The notes beneath the pieces were generated by a model that was not told the DNA's origin, did not search any database, and was given only the letters and a program-made list of their open reading frames with translations. Made by a program: the position numbers and the translations under genes. Source: Barrientosiimonas humi (GTDB taxonomy: Bacteria; Actinomycetota; Actinomycetes; Actinomycetales; Dermatophilaceae). From it: DNA of 64,000 nt. Shown piece by piece: positions 1-8,507 of the stretch (the first letter of the stretch is position 1; every line of letters begins with the position of its first letter). The stretch is taken from contig NZ_VFOK01000001.1 of assembly GCF_006716095.1 (NCBI RefSeq), positions 620,001 through 684,000 of the forward strand. The letters run 5' to 3'.

Positions 1-3000
1 CCTCCAGCGAGCAGCTGGTCAACAACCCGCTGCGCCAGACCACGATCCGTTACCGCGCGCCGTACGCCACCGACTGGCAGGACCTGGACCTGGACACCGC
101 GATCGACATGATCGCCGACCGGTTCCTGGAGTCGCGTCGCCGCGGGTGGCAGGAGCTCGACGACGAGGGCCGCAAGCTGCGCCGCACGATGGCGATCGCC
201 TCGCTCGGCGGCGCGACCCTCGACAACGAAGAGAACTACCTGATCAAGAAGCTGTTCACCGCAGCAGGCGCGATCCAGATCGAGAACCAAGCTCGCATTT
301 GACACTCCGCCACCGTCCCCGGTCTGGGGGCTTCTTACGGTCGAGGCGGCGCGACCCAGTCGCTGCAGGACATGGCCAACGCCGACTGCGTCATCCTCAT
401 GGGCGGCAACATGGCCGAGGCGCACCCGGTGGGCTTCCAGTGGGTCTCCGAGGCGCAGGCCAAGGGGGCCAGGGTCATCCACATCGACCCCCGCTTCACG
501 CGCACCGGAGCGGTGGCCGACCGGCACGTGCCGATCCGCGCAGGGTCCGACGTCGTGCTGCTCGGCGCGCTGATCAACCACGTGCTGAGCAACGACCTGT
601 ACTTCCGTGACTACGTCGTGGCCTACACCAACGCCGCGACGCTGGTGAACGAGAGCTACCGCGACCCCGAGGACCTCGGCGGGCTGTTCTCCGGCTTCGA
701 CCCCGAGACCGGCACGTACGACCCGGCGAGCTGGGCGTACGACCACCCCGACGTGGAGCAGGGCACGGTCGACTCTCCCGGCAAGGACGAGGACGGCGCC
801 GAGGCGACCGCCCGTGCCGCGGGTGACCAGCACGGGTCGGGAGGCCCGTCGCTGGAGAGCGCCGAGGTGCTGCGCGACGAGACGCTGGAGCACCCGCGCA
901 CGGTCTTCCAGATCCTCAAGCGGCACTACGCGCGCTACACCCCCGAGATGGTGCGCGACATGTGCGGCATCAGCCTCGAGGACTTCGCCTACGTCGCCGA
1001 GTCGATCACCAGCAACTCCGGCCGCGAGCGGACGACCTGCTTCGGCTATGCCACCGGCTGGACCCAGCACACGTTCGGCGCGCAGTTCATCCGCACCGCC
1101 GCGATCCTGCAGCTGCTGCTCGGCAACGTGGGCCGCCCCGGCAGCGGGATCATGGCGCTGCGCGGGCACGCCAGCATCCAGGGCTCGACCGACATCCCGA
1201 CGCTGTTCAACCTGCTGCCGGGCTACCTGCCGATGCCCTCGGCCGGCCAGCACGACACGTTCCAGGACTACCTCAGCTCGCTGTTCTCCAAGGAGCAGAA
1301 GGGCTACTGGGCCTACGCCGACACCTACGCCGTGAGCCTGCTCAAGGCGTGGTTCGGCGACGCGGCGACGGCCGAGAACGACTGGTGCTACGACTACCTG
1401 CCGCGTCTCACCGGGCCCGCGGGGACGTACCAGACGACGGTCAACATGCTCGACGACGTGGTCGAGGGCTACTTCGTGCTCGGCCAGAACCCGGCCGTCG
1501 GCTCGGCGAACGGGCGGCAGGCGCGGCTGGGCATGTCGCACCTGAAGTGGCTGGTCGTGCGCGACCTGAACATGATCGAGTCGGCGACCTGGTGGAAGGA
1601 CAGCCCCGAGATCGCCTCGGGCGAGCTGCGCACCGAGGACATCGGCACCGAGGTGTTCTTCCTGCCCGCGGCCACCCACGTGGAGAAGGCCGGATCGTTC
1701 ACCCAGACCCAGCGGATGCTGCAGTGGCGCCACCAGGCGGTGCAGCCGCCGGGCCAGGCGCAGAGCGAGCTGGACTTCTTCTTCGAGCTGGGCCGGCGCA
1801 TCCGCGCGCGGCTGGCCGACTCGACCGACGAGCGCGACCGTCCGCTGCTGGACATGACCTGGGACTACCCGCTCGACGCGCACGGCAACCCCGACCCCGA
1901 GGCGGTGATGTCGGAGATCAACGGCTTCTACGTCTCCGGTCCCGACAAGGGCAAGAACCTGTCGGCCTACGGCGAGATGCGGGCCGACGGCTCGACCGCC
2001 GGCGGCTGCTGGATCTACACCGGCGTGTACGCCGACGGCACCAACCACGCCGCCCGCCGGGTGCCGCAGGGCGGGCCGGGGCAGGCGCAGTCGGAGTGGG
2101 GCTGGGCCTGGCCCGCCGACCGGCGGATCCTGTACAACCGCGCCTCGGCCGACCCCGAGGGCAAGCCGTGGAGCGAGCGCAAGAAGTACCTGTGGTGGGA
2201 CGAGCAGGAGCAGCGCTGGGTCGGTCCCGACGTGCCCGACTTCCCGGCCGACAAGGCGCCGGGGGAGCGACCTCCGGTCGGAGTGGGCGGGGCCGAGGGC
2301 CTCGCCGGTGACGACCCGTTCATCATGCAGGCCGACGGCAAGGGCTGGTTGTTCGCGCCGCGCGGTCTGGTCGACGGGCCGCTGCCGACGCACTACGAGC
2401 CGCAGGAGTCGCCGGTCGACAACGCGCTCTACCCGCAGCAGCAGGCGCCGGCTCGCATCATGTTCCCGCGCGAGGACAACCTCGACGCCCCCAGCGCGGG
2501 GGAGCCCGGGGTGGAGGTCTACCCGTTCGTCTTCACGACCTACCGCCTCACCGAGCACCACACCGCGGGCGGCATGAGCCGCTGGTCGCCGTTCCTGGCC
2601 GAGCTGCAGCCGGAGATGTTCTGCGAGATCTCGCCGGCGCTGGCCGCCGAGCGCGGCCTGACCAACGGCGGGTGGGCGACGATCGTCTCGCCGCGCGCCG
2701 CGATCGAGGCGCGGGTGCTGGTCACCGACCGCATGACGCCGCTGCGCATCAACGGCCGGGCGGTGCACCAGGTGGGGCTGCCCTACCACTGGGGAGTCGG
2801 GACCGAGGCGGTCGTGCAGGGTGACGCCGCGAACGACCTGATCGGCGTCACGCTCGACCCGAACACCCAGATCCAGGAGTCCAAGGTCGGCTCGTGCGAC
2901 ATCGTCGCCGGCCGCCGGCCGCGCGGCGCGGCGCTGCTGCAGCTGGTGCGCGACTACCAGGAGCGCGCGGGCGCCACGACCCAGACCGACAACGTCCGGC

Positions 3001-3050
3001 TCACCGAGCAGCCGACCAGTCCCGAGGAGGGAAGGACGACCGATGGGTGA
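1..3050 (+). CDS. fdnG: Selenocysteine formate dehydrogenase, catalytic (alpha) subunit, 5' partial
   Basis: Molybdopterin/tungstopterin formate dehydrogenase that oxidises formate to CO2 and passes electrons to the Fe-S subunit encoded next. The reading frame enters from outside the window and is open from base 3. It meets a TGA at 300-302 and continues in the same frame to the stop at 3048-3050. The TGA sits in the context NQARI-U-HSATV, matching the selenocysteine site of FdnG-type enzymes (family knowledge), and is followed at once by a SECIS-like hairpin. About 99 residues precede the Sec codon here. The missing N-terminus should hold the Tat signal and the first 4Fe-4S Cys motif. Downstream are typical DMSO-reductase-family segments such as GGNMAEAHPVGFQW and the C-terminal molybdopterin-binding domain. 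The stop overlaps the beta-subunit start. A conventional gene caller would split this gene in two or call it broken. Confidence 0.95.
300..349 (+). promoter_or_regulatory. SECIS element directing UGA (300-302) to selenocysteine
   Basis: Directly after the in-frame TGA the RNA can fold into a three-part stem. 307-311 (CCGCC) pairs with 345-349 (GGCGG), 312-315 (ACCG) with 338-341 (CGGT), and 317-320 (CCCC) with 326-329 (GGGG). The apical loop is GGTCT (321-325). A short loop with a GGUC core on a stem just downstream of UGA is the hallmark of bacterial SECIS elements bound by SelB, such as E. coli fdhF (established knowledge). The selA, selB and selC genes are not in the window. Confidence 0.88.
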
Positions 3051-4044
3051 GTTCTCCGGCCCGTCCGACCCCGCACCCGACGCGGGGTGGACGGACGACC
3101 TGCCGCGCAAGGGCTTCTTCACCGACACCTCGATCTGCATCGGGTGCAAGGCCTGCGAGGTGGCCTGCAAGGAGTGGAACCACAACCCGCGCGACGGCGA
3201 CCTGGAGCTGTCCGGGATGTCGTACGACAACACCGAGCAGCTCGGTGCGAGCACGTGGCGGCACGTGGCCTTCATCGAGCAGGGGCGTGAGCGCATCGAG
3301 GAGGCGCGGGCCAGCGGCCAGCAGCTGATCGACCTCGGCATGCCGCGGGTGGGGCCTCCCGAGACCCGCGCCGCCGCGCAGACCGACACGCTCGTCGACA
3401 CCACGCCGCCGGACACCCCGGAGTTCCGCTGGCTGATGTCGTCCGACGTGTGCAAGCACTGCACGCACGCCGGCTGCCTCGACGTGTGCCCGACGGGCGC
3501 GCTGTTCCGCACCGAGTTCGGCACGGTCGTCATCCAGGACGACGTGTGCAACGGCTGCGGCACCTGCGTGGCCGGCTGCCCGTTCGGGGTGGTCGAGCGG
3601 CGCAGCGACGGCACGGCCGCGCCCAAGACCGACAAGCGCGGCCCGCGCGAGCAGCCCGACGTGCCCAACGTGGGCGTCGCCCAGAAGTGCACCCTGTGCT
3701 ACGACCGGCTGCTCGACGACGAGACGCCGGCGTGCGCCAAGACCTGCCCCACGACGTCGATCAAGTTCGGCGACCACGACGACCTCGTGGTGACCGCGCA
3801 CGAGCGGCTCGCCGAGCTGCAGGCGCAGGGCCGCACCGAGGCGCGGCTCTACGGCGCCAACGAGCACGACGGCGTCGGCGGCACCGGGTCGGTCTTCCTG
3901 CTGCTGGACGAGCCCGAGGTCTACGGCCTGCCGCCCGACCCGCGGGTGCCCACCGCGGACCTGCCGGAGATGTACAAGCGGGTCGGCATGGCCATGGCCG
4001 GGATGGCCGCGGCCGCCGCGCTCGCCTTCGTGAAGGGAGGGTGA
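3043..4044 (+). CDS. fdnH: Formate dehydrogenase iron-sulfur (beta) subunit
   Basis: Electron-transfer subunit of 333 residues that carries electrons from the catalytic subunit to the membrane anchor. Sixteen cysteines form four 4Fe-4S motifs: C32/35/38/42, C137/140/145/149, C169/172/175/179 and C216/219/231/235. The C-terminus (about residues 313-330, rich in Met, Ala and Gly) looks like one membrane helix, as in the FdnH/FdoH family. The ATG at 3043 overlaps the alpha-subunit stop and follows a purine-rich GGAGGGAAGG ribosome site. The stop overlaps the next start, so the three genes form one translationally coupled operon. Confidence 0.93.
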   Translation: MGEFSGPSDPAPDAGWTDDLPRKGFFTDTSICIGCKACEVACKEWNHNPRDGDLELSGMSYDNTEQLGASTWRHVAFIEQGRERIEEARASGQQLIDLGMPRVGPPETRAAAQTDTLVDTTPPDTPEFRWLMSSDVCKHCTHAGCLDVCPTGALFRTEFGTVVIQDDVCNGCGTCVAGCPFGVVERRSDGTAAPKTDKRGPREQPDVPNVGVAQKCTLCYDRLLDDETPACAKTCPTTSIKFGDHDDLVVTAHERLAELQAQGRTEARLYGANEHDGVGGTGSVFLLLDEPEVYGLPPDPRVPTADLPEMYKRVGMAMAGMAAAAALAFVKGG

Positions 4045-5147
4045 TGACCACCTCGGAGTTCGACGCCTACCGCCCGCCGGAGAAGCCCCGGCGCCGGTTC
4101 GGACGTCGCCCCGGTGGACGGCGCCGGCACGGCAACCTCGGCACCCAGCCCGGGGGCGACGGCACCCGCGAGGTGCCGATGGTGCCCGACGCCGAGTTCG
4201 TCTCCTACTACGGCAAGCCGGTCGTCAAGCCGCCGCCGTGGGAGTGGCCGGTCGCGCTCTACCTGTTCGTCGGCGGGGTCGCCGGCGGCTCCGGCGTGAT
4301 CGCCGCCGGCGCGCAGCTGGCCGGGCTCGACACGCTGCGCCGCAACGCCCGGCTCGGGGCGATGACCGCGGTCGGCATCTCCGGTGCCGCGCTGGTCGCC
4401 GACCTCGGCCGGCCGGAGCGGTTCTACAACATGCTGCGCACGTTCAAGATCACCTCGCCGATGAGCGTCGGCTCGTGGATCCTCACCGGGTTCAGCTCGG
4501 GCATGGGCGTCGCCGTCGCGAACGAGGTGGACCGGATCAGCGGCAACCGGCTGCCGATCGGCCCGGTGCGTCCGGTGCTGCGCGCCGTCGAGGGTCCGGC
4601 CGGCATCGGTGCCGGCGTCTTCGGGCCGCCGCTCGCCGGCTACACCGCCGCGCTGCTGTCCAACACCGCCGTCCCGACCTGGAACGGCGCCTACAAGCAC
4701 CTGCCGTTCGTCTTCGCCAGCTCCGCGAGCCTGGCCTCCGGCGGCCTCGCGATGGTCACCACGCCGACCTCGCAGACCCGGCCGGCGCGCACGCTCGCCG
4801 CCATCGGCTGCGCCGCCGACCTGGTCGCCACCAAGGTCATGGAGCGCCAGATGGACCCGGTGCTGGTCGAGCCGCTGCACCACGGCACCCCCGGGAAGCT
4901 GCTGCGCTGGAGCGAGCGGCTCGTGGTGGCCGGCGGCATCGGCACCCTGTTCGCCGGTCGGTCGCGCGCGGTCGCCGTGGCCTCGGGCCTGGCGCTGATG
5001 ACCGCCTCGGCGTTCACCCGGTTCGGGGTGTTCGAGGCCGGGCTGGAGTCGGCCAAGGACCCGCGCTACACCATCGAGCCGCAGAAGCGCCGGCTAGCCG
5101 CCCGCCGCGCCGCCGGCATCACGGGCGACTCCATCACCACCGCCTGA
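4044..5147 (+). CDS. nrfD: NrfD/PsrC-type membrane anchor subunit of formate dehydrogenase
   Basis: Polytopic membrane protein of 367 residues, expected to take electrons from the Fe-S subunit into the quinone pool. The start ATG lies in an ATGA overlap with the beta-subunit stop. After a charged Arg/Gly/Pro-rich N-terminus (about residues 1-45) come hydrophobic segments typical of the NrfD family, beginning WPVALYLFVGGVAGGSGV and including the conserved motif DLGRPERFYNML. The C-terminus is cytoplasmic-looking and basic. This is not the cytochrome b anchor (FdnI) of E. coli FDH-N; NrfD anchors replace it in many actinobacterial FDH operons (established knowledge). Family assignment is firm; the acceptor is inferred. 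Confidence 0.88.
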   Translation: MTTSEFDAYRPPEKPRRRFGRRPGGRRRHGNLGTQPGGDGTREVPMVPDAEFVSYYGKPVVKPPPWEWPVALYLFVGGVAGGSGVIAAGAQLAGLDTLRRNARLGAMTAVGISGAALVADLGRPERFYNMLRTFKITSPMSVGSWILTGFSSGMGVAVANEVDRISGNRLPIGPVRPVLRAVEGPAGIGAGVFGPPLAGYTAALLSNTAVPTWNGAYKHLPFVFASSASLASGGLAMVTTPTSQTRPARTLAAIGCAADLVATKVMERQMDPVLVEPLHHGTPGKLLRWSERLVVAGGIGTLFAGRSRAVAVASGLALMTASAFTRFGVFEAGLESAKDPRYTIEPQKRRLAARRAAGITGDSITTA

Positions 5148-5217
5148 CCCGCCCGCCCCACCCCGCCCCACCAGCATCAGGGCGCAGGTACCCCACCCGG
5201 AGGTGCGCCTCCACCCG

Positions 5218-5289
5218 CGCATGAAACCGGGTTACGTGCGTTTGACCTCGATGCATCAGGGTCAAACGCACCTAACCCGGTTTCATGCG
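5218..5289. repeat. 72-bp palindromic repeat, copy 1
   Basis: Near-perfect inverted repeat beginning CGCATGAAACCGGGTTA and ending TAACCCGGTTTCATGCG, with arms GTGCGTTTGACC / GGTCAAACGCAC and centre GATGCATC. A second copy lies about 25 kb away at 30801-30872 in the opposite orientation, as the asymmetric bases flanking the core (TC and AG) show. This copy lies between the formate dehydrogenase operon and the permease gene. It could serve as a transcription terminator or be a dispersed repeat. Confidence 0.85.
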
Positions 5290-5319
5290 GGCGTTCTCCG
5301 GAGCTGCGGCGGTGGTCCC

Positions 5320-5325
5320 TAGACT
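5320..5325 (+). promoter_or_regulatory. Putative -10 (TAGACT) of a leaderless transcript
   Basis: TAGACT ends 6 bases before the GTG start at 5332, the spacing expected when transcription begins at the start codon, as is common in actinobacteria. No ribosome-binding site is visible. No clear -35 is seen. Confidence 0.5.
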
Positions 5326-5331
5326 GCCGCG

Positions 5332-6633
5332 GTGATCCAAGGACTGGGCCGGCTCGGCCTGAGCTGGAGCGTGCACGGAGGCGACGGCCGGTTGCGGCCC
5401 GGCGAGGTCGTACGTCCGGGGGAGCGGCTGACCTGGCCGCGCACCGTCGGCATCGGGGCCCAGCACGTGGTGGCCATGTTCGGCGCGACGTTCCTGGTGC
5501 CGCTGATCACCGGCTTCCCGCCGGCGACGACGCTGTTCTTCTCCGCGGTCGGCACGATGATCTTCCTGGTCGTCACCGCCGGCCGGGTGCCGTCCTACCT
5601 CGGCAGCTCGTTCGCCTTCCTGGCGCCGATCGGCGCGGCCAAGGCCGAGCACGGGATGGCCGGGGCGCTCGGCGGCGTGGTGCTCACCGGCATCGCCCTG
5701 GCGGCCGTCGGGCTCGTCGTCCAGGCGGCCGGCGCCGGGTGGCTGCGGGCGCTGATGCCGCCGGTCGTCACCGGCGCCATCGTGGCCCTCATCGGCCTCA
5801 ACCTCGCGCCCGCGGCCAAGGACAACTTCGTGAAGTCGCCGCTCACGGCGCTCGCGACCCTCGTGGTGATCCTGCTCGTCACGGTGCTGGCGCGCGGCAT
5901 CCTCGGCCGGCTCTCGATCCTGGTGGGCGTCGTCGCGGGGTACGCCGTCGCGGCCGTGCGCGGGGAGGTCGACCTGGCCGCCGTGGGCCGGGCCGGCTGG
6001 GTCGGGCTGCCGGAGTTCACCACTCCGACCTTCCACCTGGACACCGTGGGCCTGTTCGTGCCGGTCGTGCTGGTGCTGGTCGCCGAGAACATCGGCCACG
6101 TGAAGTCGGTCGCCCAGATGACCGGTGACGACCTCGACCCGATGTCCGGGCGGGCGCTGATGGGCGACGGGCTGGCCACGACGCTCGCCGGGCTCGGCGG
6201 CGGGTCGGGCACGACGACGTACGCCGAGAACATCGGGGTCATGGCCGCCACGAAGGTCTACTCCACCGCGGCCTACTGGGTCGCCGCGCTCGTCGCGCTC
6301 GGGCTGTCGTTCTCGCCCAAGTTCGGCGCCGCGATCTCGACCGTGCCGCCGGGGGTGCTCGGCGGGGCCGCCGTCGTGCTCTACGGGATGATCGGGCTGC
6401 TCGGCGCGCGGATCTGGGTCGAGAACCGGGTCGACCTCGGCAACCCGGTGAACCTGATGACCTGCGCCGTGGCGCTGATCATCGGCATCGCCGACTTCAC
6501 CTGGCAGGTCGGCGAGCTGCAGTTCGCGGGCATCGCGCTCGGCACCGGGGCGGCGCTGCTGACCTATCACGTGATGCGCGCGTTCGCCCGGCTGACCCGA
6601 GCGGTGCCCGACCCGCAGGCGCCGGTACGATAG
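5332..6633 (+). CDS. Uracil/xanthine-type permease (NCS2/SLC23 family)
   Basis: Inner-membrane nucleobase:cation symporter of 433 residues, the usual length for NCS2. About 12-14 hydrophobic segments can be traced. Family-typical stretches include GAQHVVAMFGATFLVPLITG near the N-terminus, the VPSYLGSSFAFLAPI region, VAENIGHVKSV and the substrate-site segment GGGSGTTTYAENIGVMA. The last resembles the UraA/uracil branch, so uracil is the likeliest substrate, though xanthine or another nucleobase cannot be excluded. The GTG start is preceded by a -10-like hexamer rather than a ribosome site. The gene sits unexpectedly just upstream of atpC. Confidence 0.87.
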   Translation: MIQGLGRLGLSWSVHGGDGRLRPGEVVRPGERLTWPRTVGIGAQHVVAMFGATFLVPLITGFPPATTLFFSAVGTMIFLVVTAGRVPSYLGSSFAFLAPIGAAKAEHGMAGALGGVVLTGIALAAVGLVVQAAGAGWLRALMPPVVTGAIVALIGLNLAPAAKDNFVKSPLTALATLVVILLVTVLARGILGRLSILVGVVAGYAVAAVRGEVDLAAVGRAGWVGLPEFTTPTFHLDTVGLFVPVVLVLVAENIGHVKSVAQMTGDDLDPMSGRALMGDGLATTLAGLGGGSGTTTYAENIGVMAATKVYSTAAYWVAALVALGLSFSPKFGAAISTVPPGVLGGAAVVLYGMIGLLGARIWVENRVDLGNPVNLMTCAVALIIGIADFTWQVGELQFAGIALGTGAALLTYHVMRAFARLTRAVPDPQAPVR

Positions 6634-6665
6634 TTGAAACGCTGCCCCACCCATCGGAGGATCCC

Positions 6666-6935
6666 GTGAGCCAGCTGACCGTCGAGGTCGTCGCCGCCGA
6701 CCGCAAGGTCTGGGAGGGCGAGGCCAGCCGGGTGACCGCTCGCACGCTCGACGGCGAGCTGGGCATCCTGCCCGGCCACGAGCCGATGCTGTCGCTGCTC
6801 GCGGAGAGCGACGTCAAGGTCGAGCCGCTCGACGGCTCCACCCGCACGGTCCACGTCGACGGCGGTTTCCTCTCGGTCGACCACGACACCGTGCGGATCG
6901 TGTCCGAGACGATCACCGACGGCGCCTCGGCCTGA
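6666..6935 (+). CDS. atpC: F1Fo ATP synthase epsilon subunit (short form)
   Basis: Central-stalk subunit of the F1 motor. The 89 residues cover the N-terminal beta-sandwich domain, with the family signature ARTLDGELGILPGHEPMLSLL at about residues 24-45. The protein ends where the C-terminal helix-turn-helix domain would begin; that domain carries inhibitory function in longer homologues of about 120-140 residues. The GTG start follows a good ribosome site (CGGAGGATCCC). Normally atpC directly follows atpD; here the gene upstream is a nucleobase permease. The downstream order (DUF2550, corrinoid adenosyltransferase) is the usual actinobacterial one, so it is the upstream side that is altered. 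Confidence 0.93.
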   Translation: MSQLTVEVVAADRKVWEGEASRVTARTLDGELGILPGHEPMLSLLAESDVKVEPLDGSTRTVHVDGGFLSVDHDTVRIVSETITDGASA

Positions 6936-6953
6936 CCGAGGCGGTGTGACCGG

Positions 6954-7379
6954 GTGGGCGAGCTGGTCGTCACAGGAGAGATCCTCGGCGGCCTGCTGCT
7001 GCTCTTCGCCCTGATCCTGGCCCTGCTGCTCCTGCGCCGCTCGCGCATCTCCCGCGGCGGGCCGATGGTCCTGATGTCGCTGCACCGCGACGGCTCCTGG
7101 CGCTCGGGCATGGCCCGCGTCGGCGGCGAGGACATCGCCTGGTTCCCGTTGTTCGGGGTCACCACGCGCCCCGCGGCCCAGTGGGAGCGCGGCCGGCTCG
7201 CGCTCGGCGTGCCGCGCGACAGCGACTACCGCCCCACCGGCATGCCCGACCCGGTGCTCGTGCCGCTCGAGCTGCCCGAGCAGACCGTCGACGTGGTGCT
7301 CAGCCGCGCCGACTACACCGCGGTGCGGTCGTGGTCGGAGTCGGCGCCCCCGGGGCTCAACGCCAACAACGTGGCCTAG
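6954..7379 (+). CDS. DUF2550 membrane-anchored protein
   Basis: Protein of 141 residues with one N-terminal membrane helix (about residues 8-26, LGGLLLLFALILALLLLRR) followed by a soluble domain. It matches the DUF2550 family conserved next to atpC across actinobacteria (established synteny). The function is unknown. It starts with GTG 18 bases after atpC and probably shares its transcript. An RRSR stretch after the helix suggests the C-terminal domain faces the cytoplasm. Confidence 0.85.
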   Translation: MGELVVTGEILGGLLLLFALILALLLLRRSRISRGGPMVLMSLHRDGSWRSGMARVGGEDIAWFPLFGVTTRPAAQWERGRLALGVPRDSDYRPTGMPDPVLVPLELPEQTVDVVLSRADYTAVRSWSESAPPGLNANNVA

Positions 7380-7394
7380 CGCCCGGGCGCGCGC

Positions 7395-8003
7395 TCAGCG
7401 CTCGCCGCCGGGCACCCAGGGCACGTCGCCCTGGGGCAGGTTGGCGACCCGGCCGAGGATGAACAGCAGGTCGGAGAGCCGGTTGAGGTACTGCGCGGTC
7501 AGCGGGTTGACCCCGCCGACGCCGCGCTCGCTGCCCGCGGAGGCGACCTCGGTGCCGTACTGCTCGATGGCGGCCCAGGTGGCGCGCTCGGCCCGGCGGA
7601 CGACCGTGCGGGCGACGTGCAGCTGCGCCGCGGCGGGGGTGCCACCGGGCAGGATGAACGAGCGCATCGGCTCCAGGCCCTCGTTGTAGGTGTCGCACGC
7701 CTCCTCCAGCGCGTCGATCCACTCCTGCTGCACCCGCAGCGGCGGGTGCTCGGGGTTCTCGACCAGCGGGGTGCACAGGTCGGCGCCCACGTCGAACAGG
7801 TCGTTCTGCACCCGGGTGAGCAGCGCGCGTACGTCCTCGGCCACCTCGGTGGTCGCGAGGACCACGCCGATGCTGCTGTTCGCCTCGTCGGTGTCGGCGT
7901 AGGCCACCAGCCGCGGGTCGGTCTTGGACGTGCGGCTGAAGTCGCCGAGCGCCGTCGTGCCCTTGTCGCCGGTGCGGGTGTAGATCCGGGTGAGGTTGAC
8001 CAT
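7395..8003 (-). CDS. PduO-type ATP:cob(I)alamin adenosyltransferase
   Basis: Enzyme of 202 residues that transfers the adenosyl group of ATP to cob(I)alamin to make adenosylcobalamin. The N-terminus TRIYTRTGDKGTTALGDFSR is the family's ATP-binding signature, and the C-terminal NRLSDLLFILGR helix is also diagnostic. The ATG at 8003 fits the family N-terminus; the frame runs open further upstream but without similarity. A possible leaderless -10 lies 7 bases before the ATG. The product is a cofactor for isobutyryl-CoA mutase at 24017-25771. It converges with the atpC-DUF2550 unit. Confidence 0.93.
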   Translation of the reverse strand: MVNLTRIYTRTGDKGTTALGDFSRTSKTDPRLVAYADTDEANSSIGVVLATTEVAEDVRALLTRVQNDLFDVGADLCTPLVENPEHPPLRVQQEWIDALEEACDTYNEGLEPMRSFILPGGTPAAAQLHVARTVVRRAERATWAAIEQYGTEVASAGSERGVGGVNPLTAQYLNRLSDLLFILGRVANLPQGDVPWVPGGER

Positions 8004-8114
8004 GGCGACGATCGTCGCAGACCCGTGACGAGATCGTGACCGCAGCACAGGGCAACTCGTGGGCTCGTCGTGCGTCAATACGCATACACGCGACGGACGA
8101 CGATCGGGGACGTG

Positions 8115-8474
8115 ATGCGGGGGCACACGGCGAGGGACCAGGTCACGGCGACGATGGACGTCGAGGGCATCACGCTGCAGGGCAGTCTGGGGGTGGCGAC
8201 CGCCGCCGACGTGCGCGCGCTGCTGCACACCGCGATCGACACCGGCTCGGGCGACCTGGTGCTGCACCTCGGCGAGGCCGAGGTCGAGGACGCCACCGGC
8301 CTGGGCGTGATCGTCGAGGCCCACCGGCGGGCCCGGCGGGCGGGGCGTCAGGTGGTCATCGCCGACGCCACGCCGCGCATGCGCCGGCTGCTGCGGGCCA
8401 CGAAGCTCAGCCGGATCATCCCGACGGCCCCGGTGGCCGAGGCCGTCGCGGTCGCCGGCCCGGTCCCGGCCTGA
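8115..8474 (+). CDS. STAS-domain protein (anti-sigma-factor-antagonist-like)
   Basis: Small protein of 119 residues with a STAS fold pattern: a beta strand (VTATMDVEGITLQGSLGV), a helix (AADVRALLHTAI), then DLVLHLGEAEVEDATGLGVIVEAHRRAR. The position after the core strand reads EDATGLG, where a classical anti-anti-sigma factor carries a phosphorylatable Ser in a D-S-[ST]-G context. Thr in DATG could be the equivalent. No partner kinase or sigma factor is adjacent. The ATG at 8115 follows a GGGGA motif; a longer GTG start at 8070 in the same frame is possible. Confidence 0.72.
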   Translation: MRGHTARDQVTATMDVEGITLQGSLGVATAADVRALLHTAIDTGSGDLVLHLGEAEVEDATGLGVIVEAHRRARRAGRQVVIADATPRMRRLLRATKLSRIIPTAPVAEAVAVAGPVPA

Positions 8475-8507
8475 GCCGGGTCACCCGGTTCGCCGGGCCC
8501 GGCCGGT

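Noticed and set aside
108-3050. Apparent frameshifted or broken formate dehydrogenase (short frame to 302 and long frame from 372)
   Set aside because: Both parts lie in the same frame, separated by a single TGA with selenocysteine context and a SECIS-like hairpin; it is one intact gene.
5218-5289. Small peptide gene starting MKPG in the palindrome
   Set aside because: Both strands are open because of the repeat's symmetry; no ribosome site, and copy 2 has altered residues without selection visible.
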